A stretch of 64,000 bases of DNA, taken from the NCBI GenBank assembly GCA_021209875.1, contig JAGYVD010000009.1:992001-1056000 (forward strand). Direction: 5' to 3'. The stretch's first letter is position 1, and every line of letters starts with the position of its first letter. Under the pieces are notes generated by a model, which was given only the letters and a program-made list of their open reading frames with translations, was not told where the DNA came from and did not search any database. Source of the DNA: Rosellinia necatrix. Lineage: Eukaryota; Ascomycota; Sordariomycetes; Xylariales; Xylariaceae. Made by a program: the position numbers and the translations under genes. This document shows, one piece after another, positions 11,757-23,179 of the stretch.

Positions 11757-13862
11757 GGCGGCGGCGTAGGAACCGGTTTACTTGGGTTTGTGAATGATAG
11801 AAAGCATATGCGACAGACGGGAAAAATTGAGGATGAAGACGCTGGATCTAATAGTATGATGTTTGGCAAATTGGCAATACGTAAATACTTATAGTGCAAC
11901 GTCCGCTGTTTATCCTACTTAAGGTCGGGGATTGTTGTTACATCAACCTTTGTCGTCCTACAATCATTCACCGCCAGGGGGGTACGTTGGAAATACTCAA
12001 CGCTGAAAGGTTATCTTATTACGACAAGGGGATTGGCAGGGAGATAACACCCCACAAGACAACTCGTCTGTTCTGTCAAATGGTGGGCCGGCAACAATTG
12101 TGGATTGGCAATGGAAGAGGTTGAATGACTTACTAAACTACATGAGGCTCTTTATTGAGGCTCTTACTGGAGGTTTCTACCTAGCTGAAAGCGGTGTGGT
12201 GTCTTATAAGCAACGAATAAAAGGAACACTAGCCAATATATGAAGTCAATAAGTTGCGACAGGAGTAAGCCAAGTCCCGTGATCATAGTGACTGAATCCC
12301 TTGCGTCTAATTCAGGCGTAGGGACGGAGTCTGTGGTAAGACGTTGAACAACGTGACCCGGATAGCTGCATCAAAACCAGTTGGCATCCCCTCGGGCACT
12401 AGCCAATGCCCTTCCAAAGTCTTGAAGCGTAATCATCTTTATAATAGTAAGGCTGGCAGCTATTTTGCGTGATATTATGGGGCCAGTCAAGGTGGAAGTA
12501 TGCTGCTTATTTTGAGTGGTATTACACAATGACCAGACGTTCAGCTATAAGCTAGTACTCTTTGAAGGCGGAACATTGATACGGGCACTAACATTTCGGA
12601 ATATGAAACATATGGCAGCCCTTATACAATCTGTAAGAAGGCTCTACGTAGAGTTAGGGTAACTGCGAGCTTCTATTTTCGATGTTATTTTGTGGGATAT
12701 GTCACCCACTTCTATCGAGGGAGCTTCTTAAAGTGGAGGCCAGGTTCTTTCTCCGAAACTCTTTCGCTCTTACCATTACCTCCAGCCCTAAAGGGCCTAG
12801 TGGAGCCTGTATGGTTTTTTGGAAAAATGGATAAATTTGGCTTATCATCCATGCTGATAGGCAGTCCTATCGCGGGTAACCCCCGAGGACCGCACCCACG
12901 AAGGATGGAATAACCCAGCGACTCCCATCGTGTTCCCAGCTAATATATACATCATTATTTATGGAAACATAAATAATATAACCGACTCCACTACACGCCG
13001 CCGGTTCAAAGCTACCTAGTTTGAATTATTATATCCCTTTCCACGGCCGGAAGAGGGTGATGCTTGTATCGGAATAGGGATGCTGAGACGAAATGCTAAA
13101 ATAACATACGACATTTTAGAATAAATTAGGTAATTCTAGAACCAAGGAAATTCCCGTGGAAATAGTTTCAGCATTCTATTGCACCAGTAAAACGATAGAT
13201 ATCATGATGCTTGTATTCTACAGTACCCGGGTGGGGGGGGGGGGTTCTAGATACAAGGATGAAACTTGTGGGATACATGAGAAGACAAATTACATTGAGG
13301 AAGAGTTTTTGTGAACAATGAGCATGCGTGGCCTTAGACTCTAGAGAGTCATTACATTGAAAAAGTCAAATAGGTTCGAAAGCATCTTGAGAAAAGTCGT
13401 CGAACTCTTAACGGAGACGTACAAGTTTATCTGACCCAACAAGATGAACAATATATCAGTGGTAAACGGATCGGAATAAGATATGTAATTGACGTATAAC
13501 TAAAGACAGATATAGTGAGCAGCAACTTAGAGCTCTTAGAGTGCCTCGTAAAATGGAGTGCTAAAAAGATTGGGTCAAGAATTGAACAGGCACCCTTGAA
13601 ATTGCAAAAAGAATCGTAGGGCTTAAGCTATACTCAACATCCCTCGACCGGAAAACCCTTGAATGCCTATGGCCCTGCCTCTGGCACAAGGGTTTATCCT
13701 GCCGACTACTTTACCACTCGACCATTCAAGTGGTGAGTGGGAACGTCTGTTGGAATGAAGACGCCACACCATCAATAATAAACCCATTCTTCTGCACTCT
13801 GCAATGGGTTATCCCTACTCTACCTATCCTCAACATAATTTAGCATACACTCTATTTTATTG

Positions 13863-13900
13863 CCATCCCATCATCCCATCATCCCATCATCCCATTATCC
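13863..13900. repeat. 8-bp tandem repeat (CATCCCAT)x4 plus partial
   Basis: Four perfect head-to-tail copies of CATCCCAT followed by a degenerate copy. Simple-sequence repeat in intergenic DNA. Confidence 0.85.
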
Positions 13901-15195
13901 CAACCCCGCCAACAATAAGAAACCTAGTCCCTAGGCGTGATATGACTGAAACTCTACGAACAAATTGCGGATTCCCCAAGTTAATTCCTCCAAACCTGCA
14001 TGAACTCATAAGATTGAAATAATAAGGGGTATAGGGGGAAAATAGGTGCTCGCCACCTCAGCACTCTTTTCGGCTGGGTAGGTCGCCGGCTCACTCGTAA
14101 CACTAGAATTTTGCACTATCCAGACACTGGTAGATGCGAGTTATTCCTAATTGGGCGAAGTGAACTTGTAGTTACTATCCACTGATAGGCGGTGTTCAAA
14201 AGTAGTCTCAAGGTGACTAGAACCTTTTTCGCCCCCTACCCCCTTTCCCCCCCATCTTGCCTAGAGTAGGTAGTCTAGGTAGCGGAAATTCCAAGTGATT
14301 TCTGTTTCCCGATAAAATACTTTACTGAAGTCGAACTATCACGGAGAACGCAGAGAGTTCTCTGGATCCGTATGACCGAGTGTTAGATATTATTCCTACC
14401 GCTATTACCATTATATGGAGATACCATAGAGCGCGATTGCTGTAGGCAGCTGGGGTTGGAATCCCTCAATAGCCGTGGAGAGTCACTAGACGAGTGTTAT
14501 CACGCCAGGAGGCAAGGGATCTGGAGTTCCGGGTGGGAGGATGCTATAAGAGGTGCGAGGCTGACACAGTGTCTTGTTGCGGCTTATAACTGCGATCAAC
14601 ATATAAAGCCGGGGCTATTTCTCGCCCTGGCGGAATAGTCGAGACTTGTGGCTTTGTCCTGCAACGGAGTGCATGAGATGGCTACATTACCATGATAAGT
14701 AATTTAGAACTGCGCGCAGCTGGCTGATCCGCAGCGCGGCGCAGGGGGCTGGGTATTTGCGTATTCAAGGCAAAACACGGGTGCGTTTGAAACGAACTGG
14801 CGGGGTAAAGTTGATCCATTACATCTTGTGCGACGAGGGTGGGAAATAGAGCGAGAGAAGAGAGAGAAGAAGATCGATGGAAATTACATTGGTGACAAGA
14901 CTTGGTGACAAGGACTGCCTGGCACTGTGGCGGTCGGTACTTACCCACGCACCTACCTACTTGGACATGAGGCTGCGTATGATTAAAATTAACTATCATG
15001 GTGGCGGTCCGGCGATGCGCAGCACCGGAAACCTAATGCATAATACCCCGCGAGACCCGGACACCTAGGAAGGCAAGATAGGCGCGATTAGGTGCTACCT
15101 AAGCTGGAAGTACGTAAGTAGGCAGGTACGGTGCCAGTGAGCACGGTAAGTAGGTGATGTGGGAAACCAGGAAATAACCACCTGGCAGTGTTTGT

Positions 15196-15223
15196 CGTTT
15201 CCCGTTTCCCGTTTCCCGTTTCC
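15196..15223. repeat. 7-bp tandem repeat (GTTTCCC)x4
   Basis: Four near-perfect copies of GTTTCCC lie in the region upstream of the 15667 gene. They continue into a degenerate pyrimidine-rich stretch to about 15240. Confidence 0.85.
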
Positions 15224-15666
15224 TGCTTCCCTCTTCCCCAGAACGAAGTGGCTCTTGCAGACAGGAGGTGACGCATGCCTTGCAAGAAACGGCAGGCGCA
15301 ATCTTCATGTGTCACGCAGCAGGCAAACCGACATGCTCGCACCGAACAAGTCACACACCACCCACCTACCAGACGCTCTCGTTTGCGACACCTCATACGC
15401 CCTCAATACGATGCGCCCGTCGAGCACGCAGCCAGCAGCGACACAAAAAGTGATAGCGTCGAGAGCTACGCATACCCAGGCCCTGGTATTGTCACACAAC
15501 TATCTGCAGCACGCTCTCTGGTCCCCATCGCTCCCACCCCTTCCCGGCGAACCGGTTCGCACTGGCGGCTTGTGCACTCTATTCGCCGCGACAACATCCC
15601 TTCGTCAGGCTCGCCCCCCAGAGTCGACTCCACAACCCCTTACCGCCGCATGCCGATCCGGCCCAA

Positions 15667-16611
15667 ATGGAAGACCTTCGCGACGCCGAGAAAACCGTGT
15701 CGGAATTCGCCAGATTGATCAACGGTCTCCGCCCGGACTGCAATACCTCCCACGCGGTCGAGCGACCGCCACTCGCCGCCAACCACCACGATTCCAGCGA
15801 GTCGCAGAAAACCACAAAGACTATCATCGGTTCTCGTTGGCGACCTAAGAATTCCAAGAAGGATTGGGACGCCACCATCGAGGGCATCCGTAAGTACCTG
15901 TCCCGTTTACTCTTGGTAAATGTAATATTGGCATCTCCCACTTTTACGTATTCATGACCGTCCGAGGCGACCCCTGTGCCTCTCAGCGCACACACATACC
16001 TATACACACGCACGCATACACGCATACATTATGCCGCCCTGACCATTATGTGCAACACGAACATACGTCGACTAAGCATACTCGTAGTGTGGAATGAGCT
16101 CGAACAGCCGCAGAACAAGGTGGCGCAAAGGTTCAAGATCGATCAGACCGCGCTGAAGGAGTATATAAGCTCTCTGGATATGATGGATCTGGGATGTGAG
16201 TTCGCGCGCCATTACTACGTAGGCCCCGGGAAGGAACAGGCCTACTGGGCGGCGGAGGACTTGTTCTTCGATTTACAGGCCGTGAAGCAGGGGGACGCGC
16301 GCGCCGGACGATGGGCCGACGCCAAGGTATACAAGAAGGACTGGGACCTCGCCGATCACCTGGTGCGCTTCGTCCTGCTCGCCGAACAGTGCCGCCTGTG
16401 CTCGGGTCAGGAGACGTGGGTCGCCTGGCAATGGGACTTCGCCACGAACGTCGCCTTCTACCTCAGCGTTTTGCGCTGCTACACCATTCGGGATGCGAAG
16501 CAGAAGCAGCTGGCCAGGGCCACGCCTGGCTCGCCACCCTTATCTTGCGGGAGCAGAGGCTCGAAAAGCGGTCGGTCGTCCCCAGTAACGCGAAACGGGA
16601 AAAAGGAGTAG
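15667..16611 (+). CDS. Two-exon protein of 248 aa, unknown family
   Basis: Seen: exon 1 15667-15889 (74 codons plus one base) begins MEDLRDAEKTVSEFARLING and ends at a consensus donor GTAAGTAC at 15890. The intron of 198 bp ends at TCGTAG (16087). Exon 2 is 16088-16611. The split codon C|TG restores one frame through the junction (EGI-L-WNELEQPQNK). The second exon is helix-rich, with many Trp and aromatic residues (VYKKDWDLADHLVRFVLLAE; WVAWQWDFATNVAFYLSVLR). Its C-terminus is Ser/Arg/Lys-rich and probably disordered. No signal peptide or membrane helix is obvious. An in-frame stop upstream of 15667 limits the start. I do not recognise a domain. The composition and splice signals argue for a real gene. 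Confidence 0.7.
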
Positions 16612-18012
16612 GTGCGGAATGGCCATAGATATGAATAGAAGGGGTAACGCGCAACAGGAGTTGGGGAATCAGACGAGGGTAGATCGGTTTAAGTAATACA
16701 TACTACAGGATCATCTCCACAGTGCCTTCTGTTGTTCTTACCTGAGGCACAGTAAGTGATTGCATTACAGCAGAGGATAATTGTTGAACGAGATGTCTGA
16801 TAGTCATTATAGCTAAGCCTTATTGAGATAATAACATGATGTTCGTGTGTCTTGTCGTGGGGGCGCCCTGGCTCCTACCTAGTTATGTATGAAGATTGTA
16901 TACATACATAACTACATACTACCTAACTACCTACTACATGAGACCGATGCTAAAAGTAGATATGTAATTAAGGCTAGTTATCGGGCTAAGTGAATTAGCT
17001 GTTATGTGTATGCTTACCTAAGGTCACCTAACTTATCGCTGACTGGCTGATTAGAGGGGAGAGATACATGCTATGTGGGTACCTATCGAGCAGGTATGTG
17101 AAGATATTACCGAGGCACCTGGCTACGTATATTTACCGGAGACTTTCTTTCACTTTAGGCATTGCTTATTATTGAGAAACCTGTCGCAGTAGGTACCTAC
17201 TCACTGACCTTCTTAGCATTTCCTGCAACTTGGCTAAAACGACTCTATGTTGGGATAAAACAAATATATCTAAGCCTATCTGAGCATAGCGTATTATTTT
17301 ACGACCATGTATTAGCCAAAACCAGCCCATAAAATAAGTACTTACCTGACAGCTATGTGACATGCACAGGTACAAGTATAGGTTTGAAATATTTAACACA
17401 GCCAGTGTTGGGCTCAAAATTTTTTATTATAATTATATTTTATGTTAAGCTTATATATAACCAGTGTAAAAGCGGTTATCAGAACAAAACAACACTAGTT
17501 ATCTGTTTATTCTAGTGTAAGTATGTATAAATAGTAGGCGGAATAAAAAGTTACCTAATAGCAAATGTTCGTGGGTGCTGTTTCTTAGATTTCCGTAATA
17601 GGCCTAGATAAGTTCGTTTTAGCTCGGTCGATTTCCTGTGGACACCGACTCCTAACGTAGTAACATACCTGTCGAGACTTAATAAGTAAGTACCTAGGTT
17701 TAGTTAGATACATGCCACCTGCAGGCAAAGTCAACCACCGTACCAAAATCTTCTGCCAAGCCACATTTTAGCGTTTTTGGCCGCGACATCTCATCTCCTC
17801 TCTCGGGTACTGTTGTTCCCTCGTTTCTACATCCGCGTTTGTCGCGCCTCCAGATGCTAATTTGTGATATTCCGTTTAGGTGACCTTAATGAAATTCACC
17901 TCATCCTATTGCTTGTCTAAAGGAAATTTCCATCGGTTGAGCTCAATCCCTGCTTTTTATTCATTGATATCTTGCTGGATGACCGTGGCATCGTCTAGCT
18001 ACTCATCTCAAC
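16612..18012. other. Intergenic, about 1.4 kb
   Basis: Holds several AGGTACCT / CTACCTAACTAC words (16870-16935, 17190-17200, 17690-17700) and an AT-rich patch at about 17410-17480. No coding signal was found. The last ~250 bases (CT-rich, about 17760-18012) are probably the promoter and leader of the 2EXR gene. Confidence 0.5.
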
Positions 18013-19935
18013 ATGTCCGACCGATCTGATCGCGAGGATGATCCATCTTCGGATGCCGCCGATATCTCAGTCGGAGAAGGATCGGATGAGTCTGAAACTG
18101 ACCAAGGTGACCATTTCTTCGATTTGGAGGCCGAAGACACTGATGGCCATGGCGAGGATGACGCCTCTGATGAGGACGAAGAGAATGATGATGACGATGA
18201 GGGCGATGATGACGATGATGGCGAGCACTACTCCTTCCCTCAGTTCTCCCGCCTACCACCAGAGCTCCGTGCTATGATATGGGAAGCTGTTGACCCCTAT
18301 TTCGACTGCAACGCACGGGTTCTAGAGTTCGAGGCGCAACGCGGCGGTATTGAGATCACACCATGCATGACAATGGAACAACAGATAGCCCCAGCGAGGA
18401 CACTCCTCTCCGTCAATAAGGAATCCCGACACATCGCATTAGTAAAGTATCCTGATGCCATTCGCGTCCGAGATGGGGAGGTCCGCTTCAACAGTTCCAA
18501 CGACATCATCCTTATCCGCCGCCTATGCCAGGACGTTGACGGACCCACCCTAGCGTATTGGTGCCACAAGATAAAATACCTTGCCATCTATATTGTTGGT
18601 GGGGAGCTAATGGATCCTGTCGACTTCCCCGTCATCTTGGGAGGTGACTTGGGAGACCACGTAAACCTCGAGACTGTCTATTATTGTATGGACTCGTGCA
18701 ATTTCAGCCACAGTGCGCTGGGTTGGTCCGTAGCCAACGGACATAGCAAACAATTCTATAAGGAATTCGACGAAGCTAGTCTGTTGGATTCGGAAGTTTA
18801 TTCGTGGCTATATGGTTGGTCTACTGGGGCTATTCCGGCGAATCAAGTTGGTGAGATTATTGAGCACTATGTGCCGGGCTTCTGCGATAGAGCTAGGATT
18901 AGTTCTATACCTATACAGCCGATGGTAGAATACGCTGGCGGCGAGGGGGTTGCGTTGTATCAAAAGGCTAAGCGCTACTATGGACGGAACCACGATCAAG
19001 AGGGAACCCCCATCGAGTCGGAGGAGGGCGAGTCTTTCTCCGAATCTGAACGAGATGACTATTCACTAGATAGCTTTGTTGTTGATGGCTCATCAGAGGG
19101 GGGCCGGGGAACCACCGATGATGAAGACGAGGGTGTTAATGTTCACGAGCCTCACAACTTAAGCGATCCCGAATATCCCTCTGACGAAGGCACTGACGAG
19201 GAGGCCCCCCAATTCAACCATGATCCCGACAATTTCAACGGCTTTTCCCCTCTCCAAGATCCTAGCGATGATGAAATCGCCGGAAGTTCACCGACCGCTG
19301 CTGCCGCCGCTCAGGGCATTGGATCCCTGGGGGCCGATGAATCGGGTGCATCATCTGTCGAATCGCAGTCGCAAACTACCAAACAGCCTTATCGACACAA
19401 ACGATGTATTGTATCTTCGGAGAACGGGGATGATAGTGAGGAGGGTGGTGTATCTACCGTTGAACCCCGTTTGCGGGTTAAGCGTACACGTCTTGCGATA
19501 TCGGATAGCGAAGACGAAGGCGTTAGCGGGAATAGCGCTGGATCTGGGGTAGAAGTAGCCCCTCGGCTAAAAAAACGCGCGCGTGTCATACTCTCGGAGA
19601 GTGAGGATGGAGAGGATGAGGGGCAGAGCCATGGCGAGGGCGGGCGGCTGCCCGCACATGATTCGGAGACGGAGGACGAAGACGAGGAAACTGAGGAAAC
19701 CGAGGAGGAAGATGACGAGGGAGATGAAGAAGCAGAAACCTCGAAGCCAATGTCGCTCTTAACAAGGCTGCGCCAATTCCGATCCGATGTACCTGTCTCC
19801 CCCGAACGTGGTTCCACCAATTCAGCCGAGGAATATGATGAAGAAGAGCGTTGCGGGGATGACGAGGAACAAGGTTTTTTCGACGCCGAATTCCCGGAGT
19901 CGGCCGGAGAGAACGACGAAGGAGACGGATGGTGA
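18013..19935 (+). CDS. 2EXR domain protein with long acidic, Ser-rich tail (640 aa)
   Basis: Seen: a single exon. Residues 1-73 are acidic (runs of Asp/Glu). Residues about 74-170 match the fungal 2EXR domain: FPQFSRLPPELRAMIWEA, then CNARVLEFE, a stretch ending LLSVNKESRHIALVKY, and a closing NSSNDIILIRR. Known: 2EXR is an F-box-like fungal domain of unknown function that is greatly expanded in Pezizomycotina. Residues about 171-325 continue a folded region. Residues about 326-640 are acidic, Ser-rich and disordered. Within the tail three similar blocks recur: RHKRCIVSSENGDDSEE (461-477), KRTRLAISDSEDEG (490-503) and KKRARVILSESEDGEDE (520-536). Each has basic residues, then a short hydrophobic core, then Ser/acidic residues. 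This resembles SUMO-interacting or CK2-type motifs (inference). The start is the first ATG after an in-frame stop. Confidence 0.85.
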   Translation: MSDRSDREDDPSSDAADISVGEGSDESETDQGDHFFDLEAEDTDGHGEDDASDEDEENDDDDEGDDDDDGEHYSFPQFSRLPPELRAMIWEAVDPYFDCNARVLEFEAQRGGIEITPCMTMEQQIAPARTLLSVNKESRHIALVKYPDAIRVRDGEVRFNSSNDIILIRRLCQDVDGPTLAYWCHKIKYLAIYIVGGELMDPVDFPVILGGDLGDHVNLETVYYCMDSCNFSHSALGWSVANGHSKQFYKEFDEASLLDSEVYSWLYGWSTGAIPANQVGEIIEHYVPGFCDRARISSIPIQPMVEYAGGEGVALYQKAKRYYGRNHDQEGTPIESEEGESFSESERDDYSLDSFVVDGSSEGGRGTTDDEDEGVNVHEPHNLSDPEYPSDEGTDEEAPQFNHDPDNFNGFSPLQDPSDDEIAGSSPTAAAAAQGIGSLGADESGASSVESQSQTTKQPYRHKRCIVSSENGDDSEEGGVSTVEPRLRVKRTRLAISDSEDEGVSGNSAGSGVEVAPRLKKRARVILSESEDGEDEGQSHGEGGRLPAHDSETEDEDEETEETEEEDDEGDEEAETSKPMSLLTRLRQFRSDVPVSPERGSTNSAEEYDEEERCGDDEEQGFFDAEFPESAGENDEGDGW

Positions 19936-20640
19936 TACCCCTGGGGCGTGCGGTCGTTGTTCAGCGATCTGATGATCATGGGCACCCGGTACCGGTTTTC
20001 TACCGGTCATATTTTAAGTATTTAATGGGATATTGGTGCAACCCCCCCCAGCGTTTAGATTACGAGCCCTGTATTATCGAAAATTTAATGGCTCGGCCTC
20101 ATAATTATTTGCTTTTACTTTTTGGCTCGCTTGGTCTCTGTACCGGGTAAGATATGCTGCGGCACGTATCATCTGCACCAACAAGAAATGTTTAGGCTAG
20201 AGGCTCATGACGAGCCGCTGCGGTACCGTAATACAAACCTAGAGTCAATTAGAAAGGGGGTTTTTAGATCTCCTCTTGCTATGGATATGGAGGTGTTAGG
20301 AGACGGTAGATGGGAGTTTATAGTGACCTATAATGGCATATTTGGTTGGCGGATTCACCTGTTAGTGTGTCTGTAAGTATACAGTATACCTACTTAACCT
20401 AACTGTGGAACAAAGGAGTGGTGGGAACCTGTTGCCTGTTGATTATTATGTCACAATCTATATTACTAACAGGGCATACCGCGCAGTGTAAATAGCATGT
20501 ATTCTGGGGGGGAGCGTGAGCTTAATACGGGTCGTTTTTAGTACGAGGCTGCAGCTAAAAGTGTAATAAACGTATGTTTATTTTTTAGCGTTAAATTTAA
20601 TATGTAGTTAGGCTTAAAAAGCTAGCCAGAAAAATATTTT
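19936..20640. other. Transition from genic DNA to the AT-rich block
   Basis: No convincing gene. Small frames at 19929-20376 lack recognisable content. Composition falls from normal to extreme A+T at about 20640. The last ~120 bases hold the nearly unmutated copy of the repeat pair described separately. Confidence 0.5.
20518..20638. repeat. Edge repeat, less mutated copy
   Basis: About 120 bp align with 20872-20990. Nearly every difference is G here to A there, or C here to T there, with one reverse transition and two one-base indels. This copy still has words such as TACGGGTCG and GCTAGCCAG, which are TATAAATTA and GCTAGCTAA in the other copy. Confidence 0.85.
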
Positions 20641-20871
20641 ATATTATATATGTTATTTATTAATTAAAAAAACTTAATTTTTTTTAATAGTTTATTATTA
20701 TTAAATAATAAATAAAATAAATTTAAAGTTATTTTAAACTTAATATATTTAAAAATTAAAGTTATAAAAAAAATTTAAATAATAAAGCTTTAATTTTAAT
20801 AAAACTTAATTATTTATATTATTAATAAAATATATTATATAATATAAATAATATATATTTTAAAAAAATAT

Positions 20872-20990
20872 AAGTTTAATATAAATTATTTTTAATATAA
20901 AGCTGCAGCTAAAAATATAATAAATATATGCTTATTTTTAATATTAAATTTAATATATAATTAAGCTTAAAAGCTAGCTAAAAAATATTT
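20872..20990. repeat. Edge repeat, RIP-mutated copy
   Basis: Partner of 20518-20638 in direct orientation, about 350 bp inward. It carries about two dozen G-to-A or C-to-T changes relative to the outer copy. Both keep the landmark GCTGCAGCTAAAA. Confidence 0.85.
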
Positions 20991-21614
20991 AAATTTATAT
21001 TTTAAATATTTATTTTATTTATAAATAAAATAATAAAATTAAAAATATAATTAATTTATAAAATAAAAAAGTTAAAAATATATAATTAAATATAATTAAA
21101 TAAATTTTTAAATAAAACTAATTAAATAAAATAAAAATATAATTAAGTTTATAAATAAAAGTTTTTTTTTAGCTTTTATAACTTTTTTTAATAAATATAA
21201 TAATATAATATAAATTTATTTTAAATTTAAAATATTAATAATATATTAACGCTTAGTTTTTAATAAATAATAATATTTTTAATTTTAAATAAAAACGTGC
21301 TAGTTTATTATTAATTATTTAGCTTGTTATTATTAAAATTATATAATAAAAATAAATTTTTAATAAATTTTTTAAAATTTAATATTAATTTATTATAAAT
21401 TAAAAGCTTATTATAATAATTAAACATTAAATTTATTATATTTATTATATATTTTATATTATAAAATTAATAATTATAATTTAAAACAAATTTAATATTA
21501 ATTTATATAAAATATAAATATTTTTATATAAATAATATTAATATATAAACTTTTAAATATATATATTATATAAAAGCTTAAAAAAAAACTGTTTAAATAA
21601 ATATTTTAATATAA
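20991..21614. other. Unclassified RIP-mutated AT-rich DNA
   Basis: Left flank of element A. No LTR, TSD or pol motif was found. Probably an older decayed repeat. Confidence 0.5.
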
Positions 21615-21619
21615 ATTAT

Positions 21620-21824
21620 TAATACGTGCCAACAGGGGAGTCGCTTATATAAGCGCTGTAGCCCCACCTGTAGCATGGCAAAGCTACACACTTTACTATT
21701 TAGGACTAGCCCTAATAAATAGGCCCTAGCCCACGCATTTAGCTAGATCTATAAATTAAATTAAAATAATTAGATCTTTATTTTTTATAATATATTTTTT
21801 ACCCCTTTTATAATGCACTTTTTA
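21620..21824 (+). repeat. 5' LTR of element A
   Basis: Starts TAATACGTGCC, with TA where TG is expected (RIP G-to-A). Contains the 14-base palindrome CGCTTATATAAGCG and TAGC...GCTA stems. The outer (left) end is nearly intact (AACAGGGGAGTCGC). The inner end is C-to-T mutated compared with the 3' LTR. Confidence 0.9.
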
Positions 21825-22970
21825 AATTAGTGCTTTTATAACGTTTTTTTATAAAAACTAAACTAAACTATTTTATCTTTTTATTTTAACAAAAACAAAA
21901 GCATTTTTAAACAATAAACTTTACGATTTATAAAAAATACCCGCGCTATTTTAACTAAGCAAGCTAAAGCTACAGCCTATTTTTTTTTATATTATATATT
22001 TTTATTAAAGCTAAAAATTATTTTAACTAGCAATCCGTATTAAAATTTAAAAAGTTGCTTAAATAACCGCGGTTAATTAAAAACGTCGGAAAAAACTTTA
22101 CAAAAGCGTAGTTATAACAGCAGTAAGCTTGATATTATATTTTTATATTTTAGCTAGCAATAACGCAAACGTTATAAATACTTATTTTAACCGTTAAATA
22201 TAAAGCACTTATTTTATTATTTTATTTTATATCGCAGTTTATTACATTAATTTATTAAGCTTGCTTATAATTATAAACAGGAAAAACAAACTTATGTTTA
22301 AAATAATATTTTAAAATAAAAACAGCTAAATATTAAATTAAATAAAAAAATATAAAAACTATAAAATACTTAAAACTTAAATTAAAAAATAAACAACTGT
22401 TAAAAATAATAAGTTAAAAAATAAAAACTAACAACGTTTTTTTAAAAAAACAGAAAAAAAAACTAAAAATTTTTTAAAAACTAAGTCTTAATTAATATAT
22501 AATCTTTTATTTTTTTTTATAAAGCAACAAATAAATAAAAACTATAAAAAAAATATAAACTATAATAGCTAATATAGCTAAAATAATAAAACAAAGCTTA
22601 GACTTAAAAGAATAAAACTATGCAGCTATTAGCTACAAAAAAAAAAAAACATAACAAAAAAAAAAAAACAACATATATAATAAAAAGCTAGCAACAAAAA
22701 AAAAACATCTATTTAACTTAGCATTTTTTACAACTTAACTGTTACCCGGCCAAGCATTTATAAGCTAACTAGCGTTAGAACAACTATTAATTATTTTAAG
22801 TAGAACATAAAAACAAAAAAAAAAAGCTGGCCTACCAGCAGACCTAGATTTATTAAAAAAACTTATCAGATTTAAACTATAAAAATAATAAAACAAACAG
22901 CTGGCTTTAATATAACTAAAAACAAATAAACTTTATAGAAACTTAAACTATAAACGTTTACAGCGAAAAT
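21825..22970 (+). pseudogene. Element A internal region, 5' part (gag side)
   Basis: Decayed coding DNA between the 5' LTR and the B1 insertion. It is A-rich with surviving CA but almost no TG in its right part (22400-22970), the sign of one-sided RIP. Individual gag domains cannot be recognised. Confidence 0.6.
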
Positions 22971-22975
22971 ATTAA

Positions 22976-23179
22976 TAATAGAGTCCCCGAAGGGGCCCGT
23001 ATTAATCGAGCTAACAGCTTGTGTATTATTAGATTAGATTAGATAGGTTGCACAGGCTACGGCTGGCAACAGGTGGCCTACGGCCACTTTTGCAGGGGTT
23101 AATTCTAGACTTACTAGAATTTTTTATCTAGCAGAGGAATTAATAGAAGCATTTTTTTATTTTTATACTAATTTTTTTA
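22976..23179 (+). repeat. 5' LTR of B1
   Basis: Starts TAATAGAGTCCCCGAAGGGG. The outer half is well preserved and the last ~90 bases are heavily C-to-T mutated compared with the 3' LTR. Contains the TTAGATTAGATAGG word and a TTCTAG...CTAGAA stem. Confidence 0.92.

Larger units (their letters stand above)
11757..15666. other. Intergenic, about 3.9 kb, moderately AT-rich in the middle
   Basis: No gene that I can support. About 12.9-13.6 kb is more AT-rich than its surroundings and may be an old decayed repeat. There is a G-run at about 13231-13246, an 8-bp tandem repeat at 13863-13900, a 7-bp tandem repeat at 15196-15223, and AGGTAC-type words near 14265 and 15100-15150. A 60-codon frame at 14456-14638 is unrecognised. 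Confidence 0.45.

Noticed and set aside
13640..13745. tRNA-like stretch on the minus strand (GGTCGAGTGGTAAAGT resembles a D arm, with a possible anticodon stem)
   Set aside because: No T arm with TTCGA-type loop and no acceptor stem that closes properly, so not a functional tRNA; at best a relic.
14456..14638. 60-codon frame with fairly protein-like composition
   Set aside because: No recognisable motif and no partner exon found; left as unsupported.
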